Of a DNA stretch of 46,524 nucleotides, positions 11,773 through 20,611 are shown piece after piece; position 1 is the first letter of the stretch, and every line of letters starts with the position of its first letter. Origin of the DNA: Pseudomonadota bacterium (lineage in GTDB: Bacteria; Pseudomonadota; Gammaproteobacteria; Burkholderiales; SG8-39); NCBI GenBank assembly GCA_025352885.1, contig JANXRZ010000053.1, forward strand, positions 1-46,524, written 5' to 3'. Under the pieces are notes generated by a model. It had not been told where the DNA came from, made no database searches, and worked only from the letters and a program-made list of their open reading frames with translations. The translations under genes and the position numbers were made by a program.

Positions 11773-12804
11773 TTGGACGAAATCAGCCTCACCCGCCCGG
11801 ACGACTGGCACTTGCACCTGCGCGACGGCGAAGACCTCGCGTCTGTGATCGCGCATACCGCCCGATGCTTCGCCCGCGCAATCGTGATGCCGAACCTGAA
11901 GCCGCCGATTACCACCACGAAGCGAGCACTCGACTACCGCGAGCGCATCCTGGATGCCCTCCCCGAGAATTCGCGGTTCGAGCCGCTCATGACGCTTTAC
12001 CTTACGGACGACACCCCGCCAGAAGAGATCGCGCGCGCGAAACTCTCCGGCCGGGTGCAGGGAGTGAAACTGTATCCCGCGGGCGCGACGACGCACTCCG
12101 ACGCAGGCGTCACCCGCCTCTCGCGTTGTTTCCATACGCTGGAGAAGATGCAGGAGCTCGGCCTGCCGCTCCTCATCCACGGCGAAGCGACCGACCCTGA
12201 GATCGACGTGTTCGATCGCGAGAAGGCCTTCCTCGAGATGACCCTCGGCCCGCTGGTCGACCGCTTCCCGGAACTTAAGATAGTGGTCGAGCACATCACT
12301 ACGCGGGACGCCGTCCACTATGTCGAGGTGACGGGACCGAACATCGCCGCGACCATCACCGCCCATCACTTGCTGATGAACCGGAACGCGCTGTTTCAGG
12401 GCGGCATCCGTCCGCATAACTACTGCCTGCCTGTGCTCAAGCGCGAGGAGCACCGCGAGGCGCTCGTCGAGGCGGCGACCTCCGGCAATGCAAAATTCTT
12501 CCTGGGGACGGACAGCGCGCCCCATGCGAAGCACACCAAGGAAGCGGCGTGCGGTTGTGCGGGGCTCTACACAGCCCATGCTGCGATCGAGCTCTATGCG
12601 AGCGCGTTCGAGGAAGCCAATGCGCTCGACAAGCTCGAAGGTTTCGCAAGCTTTCATGGGGCCGATTTCTACGGACTGCCACGCAACAAGGACCGCATCA
12701 CGCTCGTGCGCAAGGAATGGCGCGTGCCGGACAGCTACAAGTTCGGGGCGAACGAGGTCGTGCCCATGCGCGCAGGCGAATCCCTCGCGTGGCAGCTGAG
12801 GTAA
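11773..12804 (+). CDS. pyrC: Dihydroorotase, class II (PyrC type)
   Basis: Cyclises carbamoyl-aspartate to dihydroorotate in pyrimidine synthesis, using two zinc ions bridged by a carboxylated lysine. The 343 residues are colinear with the E. coli enzyme with an offset of three. The metal and catalytic set is visible as His13 and His15 (DWHLHLRDG), Lys99 ([11 protein letters not shown]), His136 (LLIHGE), His174 (VEHITT) and Asp247 (LGTDSAPH). It begins at TTG 11773. There is no good ribosome site, but the family N-terminus leaves little choice. The DUF3025 gene overlaps its 3' end by 16 bases. Confidence 0.96.
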   Translation: MDEISLTRPDDWHLHLRDGEDLASVIAHTARCFARAIVMPNLKPPITTTKRALDYRERILDALPENSRFEPLMTLYLTDDTPPEEIARAKLSGRVQGVKLYPAGATTHSDAGVTRLSRCFHTLEKMQELGLPLLIHGEATDPEIDVFDREKAFLEMTLGPLVDRFPELKIVVEHITTRDAVHYVEVTGPNIAATITAHHLLMNRNALFQGGIRPHNYCLPVLKREEHREALVEAATSGNAKFFLGTDSAPHAKHTKEAACGCAGLYTAHAAIELYASAFEEANALDKLEGFASFHGADFYGLPRNKDRITLVRKEWRVPDSYKFGANEVVPMRAGESLAWQLR

Positions 12805-13634
12805 GCGGCCTCCTCCCGCGCGGGGCGCTGGTGCACCCCGCATTCGATCCGCTTCGCCCTTGGCTGGACCAGCTCGACACGCATCCTGGCGTTGATCGAC
12901 TCAACGCCCTTGCAGGCGCCCTCCCTCATCGGCCACGGACCGACGGCGGATCGATCCTGCGTTTCACGACGCCGGTTTCCGGGGCCGTCGGCCATTACGA
13001 GCAGAGGATTCTCGAAACGGGAACCGTCGACACGCGTTCGGACAACCTCCACGACCTGTTCAATGCGCTGGCCTGGCTCGCCTTCCCCAAAACCAAGGCC
13101 GCCCTCAATGCCCGGCATGTAGAGCGCCTTGCGTCTGAAGGAAACGTTCGCGGATCGCTTCGCGACTTGCTCACACTCATCGACGAAGGGGGTGTAATTG
13201 TTGCCTGCACGCCCGGCGCGCTGGCTCCGACGGAAGATCTCGTTCGCCGGTTTCGGTGGAAGCAGTTGTTCTGGGAGTTCCGGGAAAGGCTTTTGGAGCA
13301 AACAAGGTTCGTGCTGGTTGGTCACAGTGCTTATGAAAAAGCCCTTACCCCCTATCCCGGCATTACCTGCAAGGCCTTTTTCATTCCTGCGTCGCGTGAA
13401 TTAATCGATGCCCCGCCGCACGTCCTGTCCAGCTGGCTGGACGAGCGAGCGGCCGCCTCGATCCGGGCGCTCCCGGATACCGCAACGCCACGCAAAACGC
13501 CGCCTTTGCCGGTTTTTGGGTACCCGGGATGGCTGCCGCAGAGCGCCGAGCAAGGGTTTTACGCCGACCAGCGCTGGTTCCGTACGGCCCCGGCCAATCG
13601 GGAATCGTCCGCGAAGCTTGAGCCGCGGGCCTAA
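12789..13634 (+). CDS. DUF3025 family protein
   Basis: A 281-residue protein of the DUF3025 family; the function is unknown. Recognisable parts are the N-terminal [11 protein letters not shown], the central ..YEQRI...[27 protein letters not shown], and [13 protein letters not shown] followed by GITCKAF. No signal peptide or membrane helix is seen, so it is probably cytoplasmic. GTG 12789 is the plausible start, and it overlaps the last 16 bases of pyrC in another frame, which suggests translational coupling. The promoter of rpmB seems to lie in its last codons. Confidence 0.85.
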   Translation: MAAEVSGLLPRGALVHPAFDPLRPWLDQLDTHPGVDRLNALAGALPHRPRTDGGSILRFTTPVSGAVGHYEQRILETGTVDTRSDNLHDLFNALAWLAFPKTKAALNARHVERLASEGNVRGSLRDLLTLIDEGGVIVACTPGALAPTEDLVRRFRWKQLFWEFRERLLEQTRFVLVGHSAYEKALTPYPGITCKAFFIPASRELIDAPPHVLSSWLDERAAASIRALPDTATPRKTPPLPVFGYPGWLPQSAEQGFYADQRWFRTAPANRESSAKLEPRA

Positions 13635-13647
13635 TTCCGTGTAAACT
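13618..13647 (+). promoter_or_regulatory. Sigma-70-type promoter of rpmB-rpmG
   Basis: TTGAGC (13618-13623), an 18-base spacer and TAAACT (13642-13647) lie about 27 bases before the rpmB start and overlap the end of the DUF3025 gene. A GGAG ribosome site follows at 13663. Confidence 0.5.
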
Positions 13648-13673
13648 CTCGCCTTTTTCTGCGGAGCCACCCC

Positions 13674-13934
13674 ATGTCCCGAGTCTGCCAAGTCACCGGC
13701 AAGAAGCCGATGAAAGGTAACTTGGTGTCGCATGCGAACAACAAGACCAAGCGCACCTTCCTCCCCAACCTGCATTACCGCCGGTTCTGGGTCGAGAGTG
13801 AGAATCGCTGGATCCGACTTCGCGTGTCCACCAACGCATTGCGCACGATCGACAAGAACGGCATCGATGTCGTCCTCGCCGACCTGCGGGCCGAAGGCAA
13901 GATCGCCAAGGCCGGCAAGGTCAAAGGAGCCTGA
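13674..13934 (+). CDS. rpmB: 50S ribosomal protein L28
   Basis: An 86-residue, basic protein of the large ribosomal subunit. The N-terminus [26 protein letters not shown] is the L28 signature, followed by [26 protein letters not shown] eight bases before ATG is the ribosome site. It is co-transcribed with rpmG two bases downstream, the common arrangement in proteobacteria. Confidence 0.98.
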   Translation: MSRVCQVTGKKPMKGNLVSHANNKTKRTFLPNLHYRRFWVESENRWIRLRVSTNALRTIDKNGIDVVLADLRAEGKIAKAGKVKGA

Positions 13935-13936
13935 AC

Positions 13937-14092
13937 ATGCGCGAAAAGATCAAGCTTGAATCCAGCGCCGGCACCGGTCACTTCTACACCACGACCAAGA
14001 ACAAGCGCACCACGCCTGACAAGCTCGAGATCAAGAAGTACGATCCGAAGGCGCGCAAGCACGTGATGTACAAGGAAACCAAACTTAAGTAG
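13937..14092 (+). CDS. rpmG: 50S ribosomal protein L33
   Basis: A 51-residue ribosomal protein beginning [20 protein letters not shown] and ending in [17 protein letters not shown] and [10 protein letters not shown] are typical. It carries no cysteines, so it is the zinc-free form. AGGAG lies eight bases before ATG 13937. The strong terminator at 14115 follows 22 bases after the stop. Confidence 0.98.
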   Translation: MREKIKLESSAGTGHFYTTTKNKRTTPDKLEIKKYDPKARKHVMYKETKLK

Positions 14093-14114
14093 AAAAGCGG
14101 CGCAGCAAGGTCGC

Positions 14115-14151
14115 CAATGAAAAAGGCCCGCGATGCGGGCCTTTTTCATTG
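14115..14151. terminator. Bidirectional rho-independent terminator
   Basis: A perfect 17-base-pair inverted repeat (arms 14115-14131 and 14135-14151, loop GAT) has a GC-rich core GGCCCGC/GCGGGCC flanked by A5 and T5. It can end rpmB-rpmG transcription on the plus strand and desaturase transcription on the minus strand. Confidence 0.9.
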
Positions 14152-14162
14152 CTGCGTGTCCA

Positions 14163-15338
14163 TCAGGCGTAGCAGCGAAGCCTCTGGCTGAACTCGGCCA
14201 GCGGGACGATGCCGCTGGACTCCGCCCGGTGGCACCAATCCTTGAACTGCTGCAGCAGCTGCTCCTTGGACGCGCTGGAGCGCTCCCAGAGCGCCACGAG
14301 CTCATCGCGCATGGCGAGCACAGTCTCGAGAGCCTTGCTGTGCTTCAGCGTGTCGAACAGGCGCTCTTTCTCGGTAGCCGGCAGTTCGCGGCTGAGCAGC
14401 TTCGGGCGGACTGAGCGCAATGAGGCGGCGACGCTTGGCGAGCCTTGCTTCAGCCGTACGAGTTCCTGGGCATAGGTTTTCTTGAGGGACTTGGTGTAAC
14501 GCGCCAGGACGTCATAGCGGTTCGCGATCACGGCGTGGAGAGTGTCCGAGTCGAGGTCCGAGACTGGCTTGGCGTTCGCGAAGCGGGGGGTGGGCGCGAT
14601 CTTCTTGACCGTGGCCAGGCCCGCTTTCTCGAGCAGGCAAATGTACATCCAGCCGATGTCGAATTCATACCACTTCGAGGAGAGCTTGGCCGAGGTTGCG
14701 TGCGAATGATGGTTGTTGTGCAGCTCTTCGCCGCCGATCAGGATGCCCCAGGGCACGATATTGGTGCTCGCATCCTCGGCGTCGAAATTGCGGTAGCCGA
14801 ACCAGTGGCCCACCCCGTTGATCACACCGGCGGCCCAGAACGGGATCCAGACGATCTGCGTAACGAGGATCAGCAGGCCGGGCACCAACCCGAACAGGAA
14901 CACGTTCACCGAACCCATGAGGGTCAGGCCGAGGATCGCGTGCGCCGAGTACAGGTTGCGCTCCATGTAATCGTCGGGCGTGCCATGGCCGTACCGCTCA
15001 ATCGTGTCGTGGTTGTACGACTCCTTTACGTAGAGGAACACGCCGCCCCAGAGGACTTTGTTGATCCCAAGGATCTGCGGGCTGTGCGGATCGTCGACCG
15101 TCTCGCATTTGGCGTGGTGCTTGCGATGGATGGCGGTCCACTCCTTGGTCACCATGCCCGTGGTGAGCCACAGCCAGAAGCGGAAGAAATGTGACGCGAT
15201 CGGATGCAGGTCGAGCGCCCTGTGCGCCTGGTGGCGGTGCAGGAAGATCGTGACCGAGGCAATGGTGACGTGGGTCAGGCCGAGCGCAATTGCGACAAGG
15301 CCCCACCAGGGGAGGTCGAGCAGTCCGGAGAAGAGCAT
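14163..15338 (-). CDS. Membrane fatty-acid / acyl-CoA desaturase (DesA type)
   Basis: Introduces a double bond into acyl chains with a di-iron centre and O2, adjusting membrane fluidity. The three histidine boxes are HRHQAHR (34-40), HRKHH (71-75) and HNNHH (207-211). Hydrophobic segments at about 10-33, 50-62, 132-180 and 190-202 fit the four-helix membrane desaturase. The protein has 391 residues. Beyond about residue 250 there is an extra soluble, helical, charged domain found also in Pseudomonas-type DesA proteins. Its end (WCHRAESSGIVPLAEFSQRL) recalls the C-terminus of ISL3-type transposases, by my memory of both families. The promoter region carries an inverted repeat (15380-15416). 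Confidence 0.92.
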   Translation of the reverse strand: MLFSGLLDLPWWGLVAIALGLTHVTIASVTIFLHRHQAHRALDLHPIASHFFRFWLWLTTGMVTKEWTAIHRKHHAKCETVDDPHSPQILGINKVLWGGVFLYVKESYNHDTIERYGHGTPDDYMERNLYSAHAILGLTLMGSVNVFLFGLVPGLLILVTQIVWIPFWAAGVINGVGHWFGYRNFDAEDASTNIVPWGILIGGEELHNNHHSHATSAKLSSKWYEFDIGWMYICLLEKAGLATVKKIAPTPRFANAKPVSDLDSDTLHAVIANRYDVLARYTKSLKKTYAQELVRLKQGSPSVAASLRSVRPKLLSRELPATEKERLFDTLKHSKALETVLAMRDELVALWERSSASKEQLLQQFKDWCHRAESSGIVPLAEFSQRLRCYA

Positions 15339-15379
15339 CGAGTTTTCGGGGGCTTGTAGTGATTATGGGGGATGAGAAG

Positions 15380-15416
15380 TTGCGCGCGATTCTACGCGAT
15401 TGGACTCTGCGCGCAA
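15380..15416 (-). promoter_or_regulatory. Desaturase promoter with flanking inverted repeat
   Basis: Read on the minus strand: -35 TTGCGC (15416-15411), a 16-base spacer, and -10 TAGAAT (15394-15389). A perfect eight-base inverted repeat, TTGCGCGC (15380-15387) and GCGCGCAA (15409-15416), covers the -35 box with one arm and lies just beyond the -10 with the other. That layout suits a dimeric repressor. Confidence 0.45.
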
Positions 15417-15444
15417 TAGGCAAATGGTGACCAATTGCGTAAGC

Positions 15445-16755
15445 TCAAGCCCCCCCTGCCGCGAGGACCCTAACCTCCCGTTGGGGAAAGGGAATTTGTA
15501 TTCCTCGAGCACTGAATTCGGCGAGGATCGAGACCATGATTTCAGAACAGATGTTCTGGCGGCCTTTTTCCGGGTCGTCGATCCAGAACCCCACTTCCAG
15601 TTCGATGCCGCTGTCGGCGAGCGCCATCACAAGCGCGTGGGGCGGCGGATCCTTCAGTACGCGCGGATGGCGAGCGGCAATCTCGGCCAGCAGGAAGAGA
15701 ACCTGCGGGATGTCGGACGAATAGCTCACCGAAACCTTGATCGCCAGGCGCAATTGCTTGTCGGCATACGTGTTGTTGAGGACCGTTGTGGTGATCAGCG
15801 TGTCGTTGGGGATGATCGCCTCCACACCCGATTGGGAGCGCACCACGGTATAGCGGGTCGTAATGTGCTTCACCTCGCCGTAATGATTGTCTGCCGTGAT
15901 CCAGTCGCCGATCCGGATGGAGCGATCGAGCAGGATGATGAAGCCCGACAGGTAGTTGCTGGCGATCTTCTGGAGGCCGAAGCCCAGGCCCACGCCGAGT
16001 GCCCCGCCGAAGACCGAAAGCACGGTCAGGTCGATCCCCATGACCGGCAGCACGATCAACACGGCCACGACCAGGAGCACGGCCTTCGTCACGCGCGCCA
16101 GCAGCCCCCGGATGCTCGAATTCATGCGCTGCGAGCGCATCAGCCGCGCTTCCACGGCGTTGCCCGCCCACAGCGCAACCAGCAGCGTCAGCACGATCCA
16201 GAAGACCGATTCCAGCGCGGCCATGACTGAGAACCTCTGCTTGCCGAACGAGACTTCGATGCCTTCGAGCACCACCTTGATCTCGGGGAGCAACCCGGTG
16301 AGGTAGAGCGCAACGCAGGCCCAGGCCACGATCGTGATGGCCCGCTCCCACGCGGCCAGTGTGCCGCTCGCCGGGAATCCGAGCCGCAGCAGGTAGACGA
16401 GGAACCGAATCCCCGCAAGCGAGGCCACGAGCGGGATGACTAGCGAAAGCAGGTTCACGTGCGTCCAACGCGCAAGCAGGGCGCGCACCGCGAAGAGCAG
16501 CACGACGACAACCAGCGGAAAGACGATCCGGTTGAATCCTCCGGCGCCGAGTCGAAGCGCCGTCGGCTGCCCCTCCGAGGTCCGAACCCTTACCGCTCGG
16601 GAGAGAGCCCATCCCAGCAAGGCTGCGACCGCCACGGCCCCAAGCTGCCATAACAGGTCCGGCTGCCCCAGGTCGTCCCAAACATCCGCGATACGATTTT
16701 CGAAGCGGAAAGGGGGCACTTTCGGCCTATATGTTGGAGTGGAAGCGCAGCCCAT
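15445..16755 (-). CDS. MscS-family mechanosensitive channel
   Basis: An inner-membrane channel that opens under membrane tension and relieves hypo-osmotic shock. The 436 residues carry about five or six membrane helices in the first ~250 residues. The pore helix and beta domain follow: VFGGALGVGLGFGLQKIASNYLSGFIILLDRSIRIGDWI is the family hallmark, in which the Gly/Ala-rich part lines the pore. YTVVRSQSG.EAIIPNDTLIT and the C-terminal cytoplasmic alpha-beta domain complete it. ATG 16755 lies inside the end of the upstream porin gene (29-base overlap), which implies coupling. A later start within the first 30 residues cannot be excluded. Confidence 0.92.
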   Translation of the reverse strand: MGCASTPTYRPKVPPFRFENRIADVWDDLGQPDLLWQLGAVAVAALLGWALSRAVRVRTSEGQPTALRLGAGGFNRIVFPLVVVVLLFAVRALLARWTHVNLLSLVIPLVASLAGIRFLVYLLRLGFPASGTLAAWERAITIVAWACVALYLTGLLPEIKVVLEGIEVSFGKQRFSVMAALESVFWIVLTLLVALWAGNAVEARLMRSQRMNSSIRGLLARVTKAVLLVVAVLIVLPVMGIDLTVLSVFGGALGVGLGFGLQKIASNYLSGFIILLDRSIRIGDWITADNHYGEVKHITTRYTVVRSQSGVEAIIPNDTLITTTVLNNTYADKQLRLAIKVSVSYSSDIPQVLFLLAEIAARHPRVLKDPPPHALVMALADSGIELEVGFWIDDPEKGRQNICSEIMVSILAEFSARGIQIPFPQREVRVLAAGGA

Positions 16756-18037
16756 AAAAATTCGCCGGGCCGCGGTCCTGATTGTAGCCGGGGTTCGAAA
16801 TACGCTGATATCCGACGGACAGCCACGCGCGCCCGGCCACTCGCAGGCTGTAAAACATCTCGAAAATCTTCTCGCTCGCGTAGTTGAGCCGTCCTTCGCC
16901 CAGGAAGAATCCCTGGCCGCCTGCGGCTAGATAATCGCGATGCGCGCGTCCAAGGCCGTTGAGGTACATCGCGACTCCCGCGGAGTCGCCTTCGCGCGAC
17001 CAGCGTTCGCCTTTCGCAAGGACGCCCGCTGCAATGGAGCGGTCAATCTCCGTAAACGCAAAAGTCTCCGTCTTGCCGTCGTTCCAAGCGGCGCGAACAT
17101 AGCCGCCGATATGTTCGGCCAGTTCGGCCTGCACGCCTGCCCCTACCCCGTACTTCGAGCGCAGCCTGCGAACCGCCGTGAGGTCGGGAGTGCCTCCAGC
17201 AGCGATTGCATCATCGAAGCCGCCCATCACGGCGCGATTATGAAAAGCCATCAGGCGCACCGCCCCGGGCCGGCCTGCGAACCTGAAAGGGATTTCGGCT
17301 TCGGCGACGTCGCCGAAGTGACTCGCCAATCGCCCGTCAAGCGGGAGGCCGTTCGACTCCTTCGGAAGCGCGAACCGGCCGGCGCGCAGAGAATAGCGAG
17401 GCGTGATGTATTCACCGGCAATGCCACGCGTGTACCCACGAGCGTCAGCCGGAAAATCCCAGGCGCCATAGGTGAGCGAAGACCAGTTCATGAACTGCGT
17501 TCTCGCATCGCGACTGTAATCCACTGCGTCGAACACATCGAGAACTGAAACCGTCCCTGCCGTAAAGACCAGGCGCTCTGCGGCATAGCGCGTCCTGACC
17601 TGGTTGGCTTCCGATTCCTGCTCTTCCATCTCGCCTGACAGGTTCCATGTCTTCCGCACGAACATGCGGGCCAAGTAAATGAGCGGATCGGGACCGGAGG
17701 TCCGCGCCAATTCGCCATTGGTGAATCCTCCCGTGCCTTGCAGTTGCGAAAACGGCACGCCCTGAGTCACTTCCGGATTCAGGTAGAGCTCGAGCCCATT
17801 GCCAAGCCTTGCCCCAACAAAGGCACTAGCCGTGAAAGAGTAACTGCCGGCTCGCGCGGCCCCCAGACTCTTGGGCCCTTGGTAAGGCGAGGGGAATGCC
17901 GGCTTCGTCTGGCGAAGATATGTCGTTTGCAGGTGCATCTCGATCGGGCGATCGATTTCGGCGTCCTGCGCGAGGACGCCGGTTGCCGACATGAATGTTG
18001 CCAGCGCAAGAATCGGGAGGGAGCTTCTGATCTTCAT
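16727..18037 (-). CDS. OprB-like carbohydrate-selective porin
   Basis: A 436-residue outer-membrane beta-barrel with a signal peptide (MKIRSSLPILALATFMSATGVLA, likely cut after Ala23). The OprB-type pattern is visible: MHLQTTYLRQTKPAFPSPYQGPKSL early in the mature part, GLELYLNPEVTQGVPFSQLQGTGGFTNGELAR in the middle, and many alternating aromatic strands. OprB proteins let sugars cross the outer membrane; the substrate here is unknown. The last residues (FYGLRFHSNI) differ from the usual terminal Phe. ATG 18037 overlaps the rsmB stop as ATGA, so translation is probably coupled to rsmB. Confidence 0.82.
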   Translation of the reverse strand: MKIRSSLPILALATFMSATGVLAQDAEIDRPIEMHLQTTYLRQTKPAFPSPYQGPKSLGAARAGSYSFTASAFVGARLGNGLELYLNPEVTQGVPFSQLQGTGGFTNGELARTSGPDPLIYLARMFVRKTWNLSGEMEEQESEANQVRTRYAAERLVFTAGTVSVLDVFDAVDYSRDARTQFMNWSSLTYGAWDFPADARGYTRGIAGEYITPRYSLRAGRFALPKESNGLPLDGRLASHFGDVAEAEIPFRFAGRPGAVRLMAFHNRAVMGGFDDAIAAGGTPDLTAVRRLRSKYGVGAGVQAELAEHIGGYVRAAWNDGKTETFAFTEIDRSIAAGVLAKGERWSREGDSAGVAMYLNGLGRAHRDYLAAGGQGFFLGEGRLNYASEKIFEMFYSLRVAGRAWLSVGYQRISNPGYNQDRGPANFYGLRFHSNI

Positions 18038-19290
18038 GAGTGACGCTCGAAGGCCGCGGCAAAAAACCCGTCGGTATGGTGACGGTGGGGAAACAGGCGA
18101 AGGTTCACGCCGGTATCGAGCGCGATGTTCTGCGCCTTGAAGATTTCGGCGCACGACACTTGCCTGTACCCCGCATGCGAAGCGACAAAGCCGGCCGCGA
18201 TCTCCTCGCCCTCCTCACGCAGGATGCTGCAGGTCGCGAAGACAAGCCGGCCACCAATCCTCGACAGGCGGGCGGCAGCGGCCAGGATGCGGGCTTGTTT
18301 TGCAACCAGTTCGGCGACATCTTCTTCGCCGAACCGCCATTTGAGCTCCGGGTTGCGCCTGAGGGTGCCGAAGCCCGAACAAGGCGCGTCGACCAGCACG
18401 CGGTCGATCTTGCCCGCCAGGCGCTTTGCCCGAAGGTCGTTCTCGTTTGCGATCGCAATCGGGTGGACATTCGACAACCCTGAGCGCGCCAGGCGCGGAT
18501 CGAGTCCTGCAAGGCGCTTGGCAGATACATCGAACGCATAGAGCCGGCCGGTGTTGCGCATAATCGCGCCGAGCGCCAGAGTCTTTCCCCCTCCGCCAGC
18601 GCAGAAATCGACCACCATCTCGCCGCGCTTCGGCGCGACAAGTGCGGCGAGCAACTGGCTGCCTTCGTCCTGCACCTCGACACTGCCGTCTAGAAACAGC
18701 GGATGCTTGTTGATCGCGGGCTTGCCGGCGAGTCGCACGCCCGCGGGCGAATACGGCGTTGCATGGCAATCGAGCGCGGACGCCTGCAACCCCGCGAGTG
18801 CCTCTTCGCGTGAACGCTTGACGAAATTTACGCGCAGGTCCATCGGCGCCGAAGTAAGCAAGCCTTGGGCGATCGCCTGCGCTTCTTCCGCCCCATATTG
18901 GGTGACGAGCTTCTCCCAAAGCCAATTGGGGAGGTCCGCCTGCACGGCCGGCGGCTGGTCCTCGATGCGCGCGGCCTTCGCCCGCTCGAGCAAGGGCAGG
19001 TCCTTTTCCCTCACGCTGTCTGCAAGGCCCCGCACCGACTGTCCCTGCAGGCGCACAAGCGCTGCGAGGATGAGCGAATAAGGCGATTCGGACCCAGCCG
19101 CCAGCGCCAGCGAGCGCCGCCGCCTCAATGCGGCAAAGACGGCTTCGGCAATGAAAGCGCGATCCTGCTGCCCAAGCTCGCGATGATTGCGGAAATGCCG
19201 CGACATCGCCTGGTCAGCGGGTCCCGAAAAGCGCAGCGCGTCGGAAAGCACGTCCGAGGCATGAGCGATGAGCGCCTTCGAGACCCTCAC
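18034..19290 (-). CDS. RsmB-type rRNA (cytosine-C5) methyltransferase
   Basis: Methylates a cytosine in rRNA at C5 with SAM; RsmB acts on C967 of 16S rRNA. The 418 residues hold an N-terminal NusB-like RNA-binding part (about 1-150), LFLDGSVEVQDEGSQLLA, the SAM site VVDFCAGGGGKTLAL, and the catalytic segment VLVDAPCSGFGTLRRNPELKWR. A second conserved Cys is in FATCSILREE. The start is GTG 19290, which overlaps the stop of the DUF3108 gene as GTGA. The N-terminus is shorter and more divergent than in E. coli RsmB, so I leave the symbol blank. Another NOL1/NOP2/Sun paralogue is possible. Confidence 0.88.
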   Translation of the reverse strand: MRVSKALIAHASDVLSDALRFSGPADQAMSRHFRNHRELGQQDRAFIAEAVFAALRRRRSLALAAGSESPYSLILAALVRLQGQSVRGLADSVREKDLPLLERAKAARIEDQPPAVQADLPNWLWEKLVTQYGAEEAQAIAQGLLTSAPMDLRVNFVKRSREEALAGLQASALDCHATPYSPAGVRLAGKPAINKHPLFLDGSVEVQDEGSQLLAALVAPKRGEMVVDFCAGGGGKTLALGAIMRNTGRLYAFDVSAKRLAGLDPRLARSGLSNVHPIAIANENDLRAKRLAGKIDRVLVDAPCSGFGTLRRNPELKWRFGEEDVAELVAKQARILAAAARLSRIGGRLVFATCSILREEGEEIAAGFVASHAGYRQVSCAEIFKAQNIALDTGVNLRLFPHRHHTDGFFAAAFERHS

Positions 19291-19976
19291 TGTGCCGAGA
19301 GCCGGGTGGCCACCTGGTCTATACGTGTGCCGTCCTTCTCGACTACGAGAATGCGCACCGGCACGAAGCCATGCTTGGCCGACAGCCACATCTCGGAAGT
19401 GCGGTCATCCGGGTTTTTCTTCTGCCGCTCGAGCTTGAGCGCATCGAAGTCGCCCGCCGGCGTCTTGACCGTCTCTCGTCCTGCAGCCTTGTACGAGGAC
19501 GTGGAGAGTCCCTTGCCATCCGTGATGTTGACCTCCACGGGCGCAGTCGGCGAAGGCCGGAAGGCGAAAGTGTAGGCAAACGAAAGCCGGTCCTGGATCT
19601 CCGGTGGGAGCGGCTTCACTTCCCCTGGCCCGTCCTTACTCTGCAAGGTCAGGGTCTTCGCGGTCCAGTCGAATTTCGCGCGCACCGTATCGCGGCCGGT
19701 TCGCGTGTCCTCGAACTCAAGCGGGTGCAGGCCGTCTGCGGCAATCGATCCGCGGCTTGTGCGCGACGCATCCCCCCGCAGCGCGAACACCCCTTTGCCT
19801 TTCATGCTGGCTGAAAGCCGGTACGTCTTGCCGTCGTGCTCGAGCTTTTCCACTAGCTCGGCAATCGGCGTGCCGTTGCGGCTGAGGTCGTAGGCGATCT
19901 CGACATGCCGGGGCGGCGCCGCCAGTGCGCTGCAGGCGAAGCTAAGGGCGGTCAGAAAAAAAAGCTTGGTGCGCAT
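19287..19976 (-). CDS. DUF3108 periplasmic protein
   Basis: A 229-residue protein with a Sec signal peptide (MRTKLFFLTALSFACSALA, likely cut after residue 19). The DUF3108 pattern follows: HVEIAYDLSRNGTPIAELVEKLEHDGKTYRLSASMKGKGVFAL, then a beta-rich mature domain ending SEMWLSAKHGFVPVRILVVEKDGTRIDQV, typical of lipocalin/LolA-like envelope proteins. Function is unknown. It overlaps the 3' end of purN by 35 bases and its stop overlaps the rsmB start, so the four genes purN-DUF3108-rsmB-porin are probably one transcript. Linkage to purN is common in betaproteobacteria. Confidence 0.88.
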   Translation of the reverse strand: MRTKLFFLTALSFACSALAAPPRHVEIAYDLSRNGTPIAELVEKLEHDGKTYRLSASMKGKGVFALRGDASRTSRGSIAADGLHPLEFEDTRTGRDTVRAKFDWTAKTLTLQSKDGPGEVKPLPPEIQDRLSFAYTFAFRPSPTAPVEVNITDGKGLSTSSYKAAGRETVKTPAGDFDALKLERQKKNPDDRTSEMWLSAKHGFVPVRILVVEKDGTRIDQVATRLSAQ

Positions 19977-20562
19977 TGGGATCCTTTACTCGAACGATTC
20001 CGTTTTCTACGATGAGCCTGCCCTCGAGCAGCCAGCGCAACGCCATCGGGTAGAGCAGATGTTCCTGGCGCAGCACCCTTGCGGCAAGCCGCTCAGGCGT
20101 ATCGTCAGTCCAGACGGGCACGGCCGCCTGCGCGACGATCGGCCCGTGATCGAGCTCGGGCGTAACGAAGTGCACCGTGCAGCCATGCACTTTGACACCG
20201 GCGGCAAGCGCTCGTTCATGCGTCTTCAACCCGGTGAAGGACGGCAAGAGCGAGGGATGAATGTTCACGAGGCGATCGGCATACCGAGCCACGAACCGCG
20301 GAGTCAGGATGCGCATGAAGCCTGCGAGCGCAACTGCTGTGGGAGCGTGCCGGGCGACCTCCGCGGCCAGTGCTGCGTCGAAGCCTTCCCGCGTGCCGTA
20401 GTCCTTGTCGCGCACCACCGAGGTCGGAATCCCACGTGCGGACGCGATTGCGAGACCGGGCGCGTCGGGCTTGTTGCTGATCACCGCCGTGACCGGCAGG
20501 CCGGCCTCGACGATCGCCTGCATGTTGCTGCCGCGGCCTGAAATGAGAATGACGATGGACAT
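19942..20562 (-). CDS. purN: Phosphoribosylglycinamide formyltransferase
   Basis: Transfers a formyl group from 10-formyl-tetrahydrofolate to GAR in purine synthesis. 206 residues, the usual length. Seen: ILISGRGSNMQAI (phosphate loop), the folate and catalytic segment LVNIHPSLLPSFTGLKTHERAL with Asn100 and His102, and HFVTPELDHGPIVAQAAVPV with catalytic Asp138. The start at ATG 20562 fits exactly. The C-terminus extends about ten residues past the E. coli enzyme and overlaps the DUF3108 gene. Confidence 0.97.
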   Translation of the reverse strand: MSIVILISGRGSNMQAIVEAGLPVTAVISNKPDAPGLAIASARGIPTSVVRDKDYGTREGFDAALAAEVARHAPTAVALAGFMRILTPRFVARYADRLVNIHPSLLPSFTGLKTHERALAAGVKVHGCTVHFVTPELDHGPIVAQAAVPVWTDDTPERLAARVLRQEHLLYPMALRWLLEGRLIVENGIVRVKDPNAHQAFFSDRP

Positions 20563-20611
20563 TGCGGGCCGCAGTTTAGCAGCCGTGTGTTTCGGCGCTG
20601 CTATTGGAGGA

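Noticed and set aside
12549..12788. Extending the DUF3025 gene upstream to 12549
   Set aside because: The added 80 residues lie inside pyrC, are Arg-rich and unlike DUF3025; GTG 12789 gives the family N-terminus.
11443..12843. Long minus-strand frame antisense to pyrC and the end of rsmI
   Set aside because: Shadow frame; all dihydroorotase metal ligands are on the plus strand.
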